Shown: piece by piece, positions 55,405-64,000 of the stretch
How positions within the stretch are numbered: the stretch's first letter is position 1
Layout of the letters: the number at the start of each line of letters is the position of its first letter
DNA from: Marchantia polymorpha subsp. ruderalis
Lineage: Eukaryota > Streptophyta > Marchantiopsida > Marchantiales > Marchantiaceae
Reading direction: 5' to 3'
Length of the DNA: 64,000 bases
Assembly: GCA_037833965.1 (NCBI GenBank)
Contig: AP031359.1
Location: 678,001 to 742,000, forward strand
Position numbers and translations under genes: made by a program
The notes under the pieces: generated by a model
Told to the model about the DNA's origin: nothing
The model's database searches: none
The model's input: only the letters and a program-made list of their open reading frames with translations

Positions 55405-56702
55405 CTCACAATCCACGTCAAGCAGTTCAGGTCCATAGCCTGACCCAAAACTTGACGACGCGACGCCTCTGAAACTGAAGAAGCCGCGGTCACACCAGTA
55501 AGAAACCCCATCGCACGCTCTCTCTCATCAGCGTTGGGCTCCACCAACTGATGTAGGGTACTGTCCCACAGTAGTCCAGGTCACTCATCACGATATGCAT
55601 GTGATGCCGAATAACTGACCAACGTAGGTAAAGCCATCCGAGGCTGACCTACGTTGTTCACCTTCGCTATAGGTGACTTGTCAGCAACTCTCACTACCTG
55701 AGAGTGTCGGAAAACATCTAAGATACTGTCAACGGTGAGTGTAGGATCACGCTACACAGAATCATAGGCATGACGCAATATCTCACGTGGCAAAAGGTTG
55801 GTCCATCATTAACGTGCACGATGAGCCCGTGATCCAACCCTCGCAGCATCCAACAGTACTGCTGATCCAATCCATGCTCGGACTTGATGGACACTCGCCA
55901 TCAACTGGGCCTGAGTGTCACCCAACAATGGTACGTTCTCCAAAATGTATGCTGGAGAACGCATCTGCTGCACTTGGAGATGACGTAACACTCGCATCAT
56001 CTCCCAAAACATCCGAGATCTGGGATCATGCAACCCTGTCCCATGTCCAGCGCGTGTGTGTCCTTGACATGGCCAGCCCGCGATCACCATATCAATATGG
56101 CCAACGCGGTCAAGGTCTAGCGCCCCCAGCAACGAAATGTCTGAAGGCAACGCCTTCTAGAATCCTCGGACAGCTGATCGCGGCAATAACGAAGGAAAAC
56201 GCCGCATCAACTGTGCAACATGTCGTGAAGAGACTCGACGTGCAGTCTCGTCCTTCTCCACATACAAGTATCTCCGTACGAGAATACCTGACTGCAACAC
56301 CGCAGCCAAACCTGTGCTGATCCCACCAAAAAGATCCAGCAAACAAACACCCTCTGAGGAATACTCCCATGCAATAGGTGTAGTAATCAATGGAGACAAT
56401 GCGCTAGAACCACTAACTAGCCGATCAGCTGAAGTCCTGTCTGGCTCTGTTGGTAAAGAGGCTTCACTCCAAGCCTTTTTCACCAACCTAACAGCCTCCA
56501 ACTGTAGTGCCTGGCACGAACTCCACAGTGGAACATCTAAGGGTGAAGTCACCGCCGCTGTGAAACTCACAACCTCCTCCACATCCTCGTAGACTGAGGT
56601 ATCGTCGGCAGACATGTTCCCCTCCAACAAGTCATCGGGCCAGGTAAGCACTCCGCTAAAACCCGCAACAGATGCCAAGACCGCTGATGAAGATCCAATA
56701 GG
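55405..56702 (-). pseudogene. DNMT3-like cytosine-5 DNA methyltransferase domain within pol
   Basis: Transfers a methyl group from S-adenosylmethionine to C5 of cytosine. In the same frame as gag and RT. After about 115 leader residues come motif I (CLLDLFGGISTGL, 56345-56310), RYLYVEKDETARRV, and motif IV IDMVIAGWPCQGHTRAG with the catalytic Cys codon at 56069-56067. Next are DPRSRMFWEMMRVL, motif VI YILENVP (55940), and motif VIII-like LLDAARVGSRAHRAR followed by WTN (55850-55797). The C-terminal block has NADERERAMGF and SEASRRQVLGQAMDLNCLTW (55530-55413), i.e. motifs IX-X. The GIxTGL, RY.Y.E and AHRAR..W.N pattern is DNMT3/DRM-like rather than DNMT1-like. Stops: TAG 56159, TAA 55811, TGA 55808, TAG about 55755, TGA about 55585. 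Catalytic residues intact. No target-recognition or reader domain of its own is seen upstream. Confidence 0.92.
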
Positions 56703-57062
56703 TCAATTCCAAGAAATAAATCTCACTGGTAGCTCGCTCAGACGTCCATCTCCGGACTGCCAACCAGGACGATATGCGGCAGTCTCCGTCCAGTAGTCCA
56801 TCCGAAAGCCCATAGGGTATAACACCACTCCACCAACAAGCACATCATATGACTCTGCCGATGTAACCACAGCACGAACTCCAAACTGCAAGCTATCATG
56901 AGGGTGATCATGCCTCAACTGCACCGCTATGCTCTCCCTGGTTATAAAGTAAGACCTATCGCTGGCGCCACCAAGGGATGTCTGGATCTGGAATGGGCAA
57001 GGTTCCAACTCTGACCTCCAAATGCCCAAACTAATGCATGCAGCCTTGCCCAACATCAAGGG
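56703..57062 (-). pseudogene. Aspartic protease, remainder
   Basis: Continues in frame after the TAG at 57065-57063: LMLGKAACISLGIW, then PFQIQTSLGGASDRS and SYDVLVGGVVLYPMGFRMDYW, where the DVLVG segment is the second conserved glycine loop of retropepsins. It ends at a TGA (56705-56703) after VRFISWN. Downstream the same frame stays open into the methyltransferase. Confidence 0.85.
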
Positions 57063-59250
57063 CTATGCACCAGAATCCAACAAAACTCTGGCTGGGACAT
57101 ACACCTGTCCAGTAGAACTCACTAACCGAAATAAACCACTTCGGTTGTCCACCATACATACACCTGGAACAATACTCTCGCGATCAATGGCTGGGCGAGT
57201 TGGTAAGGACTCCATCCTCGCCGCTGCGGCCTGCCAAGTCGTCTCCTCGAACAATGTAGACGTTGAGGATGGGTCCTCAACTGTATCCTCACTTATCTCG
57301 GCACTAGTAGCAGCGACTCTCCCACGCTCACACGACGTGGTTGCTACCCGAAATACTCGAGCCAAATCAATACCAGAGTCTATCAACTCCGTGGCTGAGA
57401 ACAATGGAGATCGCAAGACTGAAGTGGCCATCCGCATCACTGCACTAGATGGCACGTCTACGTCCACAACAGATGATGTAAGAACCTCAGTTCTCACTCT
57501 AGTGTCACTAGGCGGTGCAGGTCTCGTAGATAAACTGCTACCCACCTCTGACAACAAAAAGGACTGGGGAAGTCTAGACTGACGTCCACCCTCACCCCTC
57601 TGAGGGTCCAACTCCACAGTCGCACCACGTGGCTCTGAAGTGCGAGCACCACCTCTGGTCACTGCAACTGATGCCTCAACCTGTGCTGCACTAGCCAAAT
57701 AGGAAAAATCCTCTCCCTCGTAAGATGTGGAAGTGCTCGCCCCCAGACCAGCCATAGCAGCAAGCCTCTGCTCCAACTGCTCAATCCGAGCAGCCATAGC
57801 GCTCTTTGTGGCGGAAGTAGCACTCGCTGCGGTACGCTCAATGGCCCTGGTACCTCTACCACCTCTACCGCCTCTGCCACCTCGATCACCTCGGCCTCGC
57901 GAAGCATCACCTCCACGACCTCTACCTCCAGATCTCAACTTAGGATGAAGGTCAAAGCAACGCTCTCGAGGGTGACCCGGTCGATGACAATGATCACAAG
58001 TCACCTGTGCCGGCTGTGGCCTAGCATGTGGAGTTTGTCCCTCTTGCTCCTGGGAACAATCCTTCCTCATATGATTACCTCCGCATGTCCAACATGACGG
58101 TCCCTGTGGCTGGCCCGAAAATGAAGGCATTGGTGGCCGCGCACTAGGCTTTCTGTGACCTGAAGGATGTCGTGTATGACCTCCACAACTCCCACTTATG
58201 GGGCGAGACTGTACCGGGCTATGTGGAATACGCGAAGTAGTGGTCGTGTCCCTCGCAAATGTAGACGTCACCACCCTCTCCTCCACCATGTCAATCTCAA
58301 TCTTCTCAGAAAGAGCAAACACATGGGCTAATGTGGGTGATGAGTCGCTCATGAGAGTAGCATCACGCACTCTCCTCCGCAACTCTCTGTCCAAGATCCG
58401 ATACCAGTTCTGGACAGCCTGTGCCTCAGTTACACCGTGAGTAATTGAGATTAGCCGTCGCATACGAGTGTATGCCTCACGAAGACTCTCACCAGTCTTC
58501 CGCTCAAACTCCTGGAGGCTCCTCAACTTCTCCGTTTTCACCCCCTGATAATTCTTCCTCAATCTCTGGAAGAACTCGAGAATGGGGCTAAACGAAGGTA
58601 CGCCACTAGCATCTCCCCTCGTGCTGCCACCGGCAATGCTAACAGTACCGCTGCTGGAACTGGTACCAGTTGCGCCAACTGCTCCACTGGTAGCCTCGCT
58701 GATGCTACTACTCGCACCTCCACTGATGCCGATACTCGCACCTCCACTGGTACCCACACCACCCTGGGTAATGGATGAGTAGTTCGGAGACCAATGCCGT
58801 CTCCATGCATCAATCTCTGCAGCATACTCTCTCCCAAACTCATGATAATCGTCCATGGGAGGCCCCTCCAAATGCTGGAATAACCCCTTCCATGCAAAGA
58901 AGGGTGTAAACAACGTGGGGTTACGCAGAAACTGCATATCACACCACGTGTCAAACTCCTAAATTAAATCATCAAGCTCGATGGTGCTCACTGCACTAGA
59001 GTAACGTCAAGGGCCCTTCGCGGCCCCGTACATCCCGTTTATGTCCCAAATCAATGGGGTTGGAACACTAGACGATATCATCACCAAAGACTATGTGTCT
59101 GCAACACTCTGGTCCTGCTCCGCAACAACTGGCGAAATAGGTGAAGGTAGCCGATACCTCAACCCACTCCGCGTAAATCCACCGCGGTCCTCAACAGGAC
59201 CACTAGACTGCTCCGTGATGACGAGACCTCAACTGGCACCACTGCCAGAT
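57063..59250 (-). pseudogene. gag and protease start of the methyltransferase element
   Basis: The open part is 58937-57063 (624 residues); the same frame extends upstream to about 59250 with three stops, one of which (58968 region) replaces the Gln in element C's DDFIQEFD. Residues 1-120 are gag N-terminal and a Ser/Gly/Thr-rich spacer. KTGESLREAYTRMRRLI (148-163) to about 225 is a capsid-like helical region. Knuckles are C282/C285/H289/C294 (one residue shorter than standard) and C314/C317/H322/C327 (standard CX2CX4HX4C). They are followed by an RGG-rich basic region (336-365) and a short coiled coil (about 375-395). It ends at VLLDSGA (618-624), the protease active site, where a TAG replaces the Gln codon seen in element A. 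Confidence 0.9.
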
Positions 59251-59259
59251 CTCCACCCA

Positions 59260-59830
59260 ATAACCCAATCCGCCCCTGACGTTGTGCCGCACTGAGCTAC
59301 TCTAGCCCTACTAGCTAAGGGGTATGGGCAACCTAACCTGTCATCACAGCAAGAAGACTCTCACGGTCTACTGGTCATCACTCCAGTCTCACCGTGAGAG
59401 AAACATAGATAGGCCGGCCGGTGATCAAGTCCAGCCCCCTATCGCTAGCACACAGGAGTAAAACTACTCCGGAAATCAGCATCACCCCTACACGGGCGCG
59501 CGCTAGGAAGCAAGACTGGAGAAGATCCAAACACAAGCAAACAGCTAGCAACGACTCTCCAGTCTAAAGGAAACACATCACAAAACAAGACAACACACAC
59601 GGGACATCGCATTGCTTCGCGATCCCGATTCGATCTCCATCGCCCGCCATCAACTTGGGCCTCCAGCGCCTAAGATGCCCTCTTCCATCAAATTGCAAAC
59701 AAAATTTGTTTGAAAACTTTTTTTTTCTTTTTTTTTCGCTTTTTTTCTCCTTCACACTGAGGTCACACTCCCCCTCAACAAACACACTACACACTGAAAG
59801 CTCAATATATTGACTACGTCATATATATAT
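59260..59830 (-). repeat. Probable 5' LTR/leader of the methyltransferase element
   Basis: Non-coding, shared with element C (45.5-46.08 kb): a TATATATATGACGTAGTC box at about 59815, a GAGGGGGAGTGTGAC tract, A-rich run (59700-59750), GCGCGCCCGTGTAGGGGTGA (about 59490) and TGGCAGTGGTGCCAGTTGAG at about 59240, which could be the primer site because a standard tRNA-Met site is absent. Exact LTR ends not determined. Confidence 0.5.
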
Positions 59831-59914
59831 TTACAATGCTTTCAACACATCAAGTTTACAGGCAGTGAGACCGAGTGCAAACTCCCGATCCCTGCAGTAC
59901 CTCTTGTCTAAACG

Positions 59915-60298
59915 CTACAGGTAGTTGCTATCAATCCTTTGGAAGACTATCAAGAATTTCTCTAGTACAAGAATTTCTTCTGAAAGACAGTCTTGAACAT
60001 ACTGAACATCTCTCAAATGATCAGCAATATCCTTTGGAAGGTCGAGTAATTCATACTCACATATCATGTACTCTAGGCCGGATTCCTCTAGAAGTTTTTC
60101 TACGGCTAGTGCCTCGTCCCAATCCAACCCAGAATTTTTTTTTTCTATCACAACAGTGTTTACCGGATTGTCTTCTACTTGAGGCTGCACCGTCACTTCC
60201 TGCTCGCGTTCCTCGCTGCTGACGACCTCCACTGTCTGAATCTCTGGTAAACTGTCTCCCACTTTCTCACCAAGCGGCATTTTCTCTTCACAAGTCAA
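59915..60298 (-). CDS. Acidic hypothetical protein fragment upstream of the retrotransposon
   Basis: An open frame of 127 residues, very acidic: VEVVSSEEREQEVTVQPQVE, then LDWDEALAVEKLLEESGLEY and a probable helix LPKDIADHLRDVQYVQDCLS with LEKFL. Element C has the homologous tail at 45285-45400 (DHLKDVQ...QDCLSEEILGREKFL), equally followed by the same leader. The pair therefore shares sequence upstream of the presumed LTR. Either the ORF belongs to the retrotransposon family or the LTR starts further upstream. Function unknown. Confidence 0.4.
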   Translation of the reverse strand: MTCEEKMPLGEKVGDSLPEIQTVEVVSSEEREQEVTVQPQVEDNPVNTVVIEKKNSGLDWDEALAVEKLLEESGLEYMICEYELLDLPKDIADHLRDVQYVQDCLSEEILVLEKFLIVFQRIDSNYL

Positions 60299-61652
60299 AA
60301 CTCCAGTGTGTACAAGGATCGTTCATAGGATATCTGTAAACTAGACCATTAAATGGGAATTAGACACCAATTTAACTATAAAACTACTAGATAGTTTTAA
60401 TAGTTTTATATATCTTGTTTATGAACAAATTTTCTTCAACTACTGAATTCAAAACCTCACTAACTCCTTCTGGACTAGAATTCGAAAAATCCAGGAAAAT
60501 GCCTGCTGCAAACTACCTCTGAAAATCTAATATGATAAAACTGAAAGGCACTCAAAGACCTACACAGGCCAACTTCACCTCCTGATTTCTCCACCTGACG
60601 GAATTCTAATTCTCCATCATCGTCATTTACATAACTATTTCTTATGCCCTAGAAACACCCTCTTGCATGGAAAAACACATGCCTCTTCACAAGAAATAAA
60701 GCTATGCTTCCAATGATAGCTGGAAGACTAATGCAATAAACTCTAGCAAGCTGGCGGACTACTGAAGTTGCCTGTCTACTTTCTGTCCATAACCGTATCC
60801 AGTAGAAGAGCTTGTACAGTCTGAACCTGTAGGTTCAAATTTGGACTTTTTCTCCCGTCCAACTTGAGTAGTTAAACTATGAATTCCATCAACAAGCAAC
60901 TCTAATAAAGTCTTCCCGGGTACTGAAAAGTCTTGCACTTTTCTTTAACCTCAGAAAACGCAAAAAGAATAACCTTCTATTCAGTATATCCGTTCCGTCA
61001 ACACTTCTAACCTATTCACGGACCTCTATGGCTGCAGAATACGCTGCACATTCGAGATCTTGAAAATTATCTCAGAGGTTACAGCGATCAGGAACCTTCG
61101 TCCCTCTTCATCGTTCCTCTCTCTAAAAATTTCTTCACGTCCTCTAACAGTCCTTCTTTGTTTACTACCTCCCGACTCAAAGAGCTGGCTTGAGATAATA
61201 AAATATACTGAAGGAACTCTTGTGATGCCACGAAATGGAAAAAGTCGATAAGTCAATCACAGGAAGGGACAGTATGTACATATTATTGTACAAAAACGCA
61301 TCAGCGCTGTTGATTCTTGCATCCGCCCATGTAAGGCTTCAACTACTTCGCTACGTTTAAGAACCAAATCGGGTTCCATGTTCTTAAACAAAACTCCTAA
61401 ACGCTTTTGGGAGGGAACATGAAGCTTCGGTAACCGTCCAAACTGCTGGCCACCCTCATATCTTCACACCTAAGCTTTGACTCTGCAGTAGATAAGCACT
61501 AAATAACTTGGTGTCACGGAGTAGAACGATGGCGGTTCGGGCTCAGTGCACCCACCTACCTCTCCTTGTGACAGTTCTCCGGTTGCAATTTCGGTTGCAC
61601 TTTCTGTTCTCTCTGCTTTCCTCCCGCAAGCCCCACATTCCCAATGACTAGC
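60299..61652. other. Poorly defined region, no recognisable gene
   Basis: Mixed composition. A minus-strand frame at 61256-61026 (RGREEIFRERNDEEGRRFLI, then IFKISNVQRIL) looks protein-like and could be an exon, but no neighbour joins it convincingly. Nothing else supported. Confidence 0.3.
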
Positions 61653-62118
61653 TTATTTCTCTAATAACTCTCCAACTGCCAAGCCGTGGCGAAGTTGTGC
61701 ATGTTTCCCGTCACCACAGACATACTCACACTTTTTCAACAAGCCGATTTCTGTGTCTGCGCGGTCGATGTCCGGCAATTTCGCTGCACCATTCAGAAGA
61801 CATACATTCATTCTCGGCTCCCGCAGCTCTACTCTGACGTCCCTTGACCTAAGTTCTTGCACGACCTCCGACTACCGCGCAAAGAGCTACCTACTATAAG
61901 ATCAAAGAGGAAATCGCCAACAGGTACTGATGTCGGATGAAGGAGCTCGAGGGTGAAGGCACCGCGTCCTGGAACCTCTGAAGAGCCAATTAGAGCGTCG
62001 AAGCGCGGAATTGGACAAGCGAATTCGACGAGTGCCGGAGGTTCTGCGCACGGAGAAAGCTTGCAGAGACGAGATGAAACTCAAAGAAAGTAGCGCATTC
62101 CTCCACCAAATCGGGTAT
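61653..62118. pseudogene. Coiled-coil fragments, possibly of the repeat family
   Basis: Plus strand 61969-62118 reads LEPLKSQLERRSAELDKRIR, then EVLRTEKACRDEMKLKESSA, clearly coiled-coil. On the minus strand 61862-61653 reads NGAAKLPDIDRADTEIGLL and KKCEYVC, weakly like NEFTANLAEQTQKHEAEL of copy b. Two opposing fragments in 450 bases suggest rearranged pieces. Weak evidence. Confidence 0.3.
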
Positions 62119-62275
62119 TTCAAAATCCTACAGATTCTGACACAATCATCAGACCATTATCCATCAGAACAGACGAACGAATGATCGTCGAAACCCCATC
62201 GAGAATCCGGTCGAATCCAATTTCGCAGACGGGATTTGTGAGGAGTGGGCCATCCAGCCGTCCACTCCCGAGCTT

Positions 62276-62467
62276 TTATGCATCCGCGCCTCCTTGCAAA
62301 AACACCACCGGCCGGATCCCTCCTGTGATCAGATCTTGTCTGCTCCCGATGTCTGGCGGCTCGACAATCACATCGCACACAAACCCGGAGATGACCAAAA
62401 AGTACGAGACTAAAACCAAAGCAAACACTGCAGACGCCGACGACAATAACAACGGCGACGTCTTCAA
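62276..62467 (-). CDS. Short frame with N-terminal hydrophobic segment
   Basis: 63 residues starting MKTSPLLLSSASAVFALVLV and continuing hydrophobic to residue 32, then VEPPDIGSRQDLITGG. It resembles a signal anchor followed by the start of a mature domain, and could be the first exon of a host gene read toward lower coordinates. No second exon was identified and a competing frame (62492-62157) overlaps it. Speculative. Confidence 0.25.
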   Translation of the reverse strand: MKTSPLLLSSASAVFALVLVSYFLVISGFVCDVIVEPPDIGSRQDLITGGIRPVVFLQGGADA

Positions 62468-62604
62468 TCGTAAACTCGCACTCTGACTGCAAACCTTAAA
62501 ACTGTCACCAAACTACAGGTTCCAATGAACAAAATCTTTGAAAAAAAACCCTCATCAACTTCGTCGGCTTCGTGCGACCTCCAACGAGAAACGAGTTCTT
62601 CGAG

Positions 62605-62897
62605 TGAAATGAACGGGAGATTCCCCACTGGAATTCCCGTCGGTCAATTACCCTACTGGCAACAAACCGTCACCGTCACAAACATGAGTCAAGCCCAACC
62701 CACTCCACACTCGGAGAATCCAGGTCGACGCAAAGGGGAAAGTCACTCTACGCTCCCAACGCTTCCAGGCTCGACTTGAAGAACTAACGTTCTTCGAGCC
62801 GTCCCCGACTCTATACCCCTCGTGACCCGAACCCTATTTCCACGTCTAAATATAGTAAGTGTCTAAACTGCGTGAGCCGACTCGTAACTACATGACA
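62605..62897. repeat. 293-bp TG...CA repeat, copy 2
   Basis: TGAAATGAACGGGAGATTCC to CTACATGACA; nearly identical to 51427-51719. It abuts the coiled-coil-family gene d at 62898 and is not flanked by the 115-bp repeats. No target duplication seen (cgag left, cctt right). Confidence 0.85.
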
Positions 62898-64000
62898 CCT
62901 TGAAGCCCGAGACTTCTCGACAGAGGTCGACCGACCTTCCTCAGTACAGGACTTCTTCTTGATCAGCTCATCCTTACCATTTGCCGCTTTCTCCACCGAC
63001 CGTGCTTCTTGATTAGAACACTCCTTCCTCACTGTCCTTCTACTCTCAGGACTGCTATCGTTGTCTAGAATTAATCTCTGGCCTTCATCTTCGACCGCGC
63101 CCTAGAGTCAGATGCTTGCATCGCAAAGAGGGCGGTTCGCTGTACCCGCACCTCTTCAACTGTAGCCTCGTCAATTCGACGTTTCTTCCTTGGCTAGGAG
63201 TCCTGCCGAACTCGAGGTCGCTTCCTCCTCTGCTGGGGTGAACTCCGTGGTTCGCCTTCCAGGTCCGAATTGACCTCGTTGGCCAACACTACCTCCTCTC
63301 CTTCTTGTTCCACATTCCGCATTGGGAACGCTATGCTCTCTTCAGCTTTCAGCATGTTCATGCCCCGATAGAAATTGATCAAAAATGGGGATAAGTAACT
63401 AGGCAACCCTCTAGAGAGTAACCCAATGTGCTGTCGGGTGACAGCACATTCCGTTGCAAATGGATACGTTCTCCGCGTAGAGCCCTCTCGATAAACCCCA
63501 CCTGCCAAGTCATCACGTAGGTGGATCGCTGCAGCCGAAGGATTTGCATCAAAGCCATCTCGATACCACACTATGTGGTACCCGTTCTTCCCTGTGCGGG
63601 GATGCTTGAATAGGTCGATGTAAGCTCTCCCTTCTTCTCTCGTCACTCGTACACTCTCGGCATTGAATGTGAGATCGCCATCGTCGCCCGCGCTTCTTCC
63701 CAAGACCTTCTTCCAGTTCCAAATTTCCCTGGTGTCGGGGTGGCCTTTGTATCCCGGCGTTTTGGCAATCCATTGTTGTCCCATTCTTGTATGATTGCAT
63801 CGCTCGTCCAATTCCATCCCCACAATAAAAACTCCATCTTTATCAGAATCAAATCACGACGATAAGCCTGTAAGCCAACCTCGGGCACGCATAGGGCATT
63901 GAGTTTTATCGGCCGCGCCATCGCTAATCCTCGCTCTCCTCGTCCGCACGCCTCTGTCCCGCGTCGACGTCTATTTGTGAAATGCGTGCAACGAGCACCC
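62898..64000 (-). mobile_element. Coiled-coil-gene element, copy d, cut by the window edge
   Basis: Its gene matches copies a, b and c1. It runs off the right end of the window, so its 5' end is unseen, and is cut at 62898 by the 293-bp repeat before any coiled coil. Confidence 0.55.
63194..63921 (-). pseudogene. Conserved N-terminal domain of the coiled-coil family (copy d)
   Basis: The first frame (63921-63770) reads VPEVGLQAYRRDLILIKMEF, then LLWGWNWTSDAIIQEW. After a frameshift the second (63823-63194) reads GDDGDLTFNAESVRVTREEG, HPRTGKNGYHIVWYRDGFDA, CAVTRQHIGLLSRG and YLSPFLINFYRGMNMLKAEE, then a linker with a basic RRKRPRVR patch. The region (T)YVTAWQVGF is present only on the plus-strand complement in another frame near 63500, so a second shift lies there. 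About 209 residues of the second frame are open. Function unknown. Confidence 0.5.

Larger units (their letters stand above)
51843..59830 (-). mobile_element. Ty3/gypsy retrotransposon encoding a DNA methyltransferase and a PHD finger
   Basis: A single minus-strand frame (codon starts congruent throughout) runs from about 59250 to 52600: gag, zinc knuckles, protease, DNMT3-like methyltransferase, RT, RNase H, integrase. A second frame (52671-52012) adds the integrase C-terminal region and a PHD finger. The gene order PR-RT-RH-IN places it in Ty3/gypsy. At least 13 nonsense codons after gag, of all three kinds, but no frameshift until the C-terminal change, so it is a recent relic of an intact element. 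A purine tract lies at 51839-51849. A 5' LTR/leader lies within about 59830-59260, but LTR borders and the 3' LTR could not be fixed. Elements A and C are relatives. Confidence 0.92.

Noticed and set aside
55405..56702. Methyltransferase as bacterial contamination or a separate host gene
   Set aside because: It is in the same frame as gag, protease, RT and integrase, with no gap or promoter, and its tail is also present at the homologous place in element A.
58582..58782. Plus-strand frames opposite gag (58582-58782, 57022-57582, 55787-56320)
   Set aside because: Antisense shadows of the gag, protease and methyltransferase frames; no independent motif.
52600..59250. Stop codon reassignment (TAG read as Gln) or readthrough in gag-pol
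   Set aside because: All three stop codons occur, at Gln, Trp, Arg-like and other positions, one of them inside the protease active site region and two adjacent. Phototropin exons show no such stops. Decay is the simpler reading.
1..64000. tRNA, rRNA or CRISPR features
   Set aside because: No tRNA-like cloverleaf with CCA-side motifs, no rRNA segment and no regularly spaced repeat array was recognised by eye; a covariance-model scan would be needed to exclude small RNA genes.

Overview
The window looks like nuclear DNA from a streptophyte with a large, repeat-rich genome. A charophyte alga of the Chara type is my best guess, but this is an inference. The only convincing host gene is the 5' half of a phototropin (minus strand, 31055 down to about 16008), whose five recognisable exons are separated by introns of 1.8 to 5.8 kb. 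The rest is transposable elements and their debris, much of it nested, in AT-rich background without recognisable genes.

The most notable object is a Ty3/gypsy-type LTR retrotransposon on the minus strand (about 59830 to 51843). Its gag-pol frame runs gag with two zinc knuckles, aspartic protease, a complete DNMT3-like cytosine-5 DNA methyltransferase (motifs I, IV, VI, VIII and X all present), reverse transcriptase, RNase H and integrase. It is followed, after a -1 change of frame, by a C-terminal PHD finger. Everything from gag to integrase lies in one frame and is broken only by point nonsense codons. A second relative (element A, 6462-10398 plus 12882-13040, plus strand) keeps the last part of the methyltransferase fused to its protease, so it is a deletion derivative of a methyltransferase-bearing element. 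A third copy (C, about 45280-47429) keeps leader and gag only.

A second family recurs at least five times (4098-6461, 10399-12881, 47430-49310, 49610-51308, 62898-64000; short pieces at 49311-49609 and perhaps 61653-62118). It carries a conserved unrecognised gene: an N-terminal domain of about 200 residues, an acidic linker and a C-terminal coiled coil. Its ends are TG...CA-like. The copy at 10399-12881 sits inside element A between near-identical 5-bp flanks (gtacg/gtatg).

Other elements are three hAT-type elements built of GGTAA-rich sequence with 8-bp target duplications (40601-42016, 43842-44426, 47804-48333), a PIF/Harbinger-like MITE (13390-13828), a decayed Ty3/gypsy element B with 5' LTR and tRNA-Met-type primer site (35060-39250) plus a solo LTR of the same family (40819-41240), a decayed DUF7869-like gene split by one hAT element (39848-42887), a Ty1/copia gag remnant (1190-1690), and a 293-bp TG...CA repeat in three copies, one of them between 115-bp direct repeats (51309-51836).

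Layout: 1-15.8 kb is AT-rich debris with nested elements a, A and b; 16.0-31.1 kb is phototropin; 31.1-35 kb is AT-rich with a decayed gene; 35-45 kb is element B, the DUF7869-like gene and hAT elements; 45.3-51.8 kb is a nested block; 51.8-60.3 kb is the methyltransferase retrotransposon; 60.3-64 kb is repeat-family fragments and poorly defined sequence.
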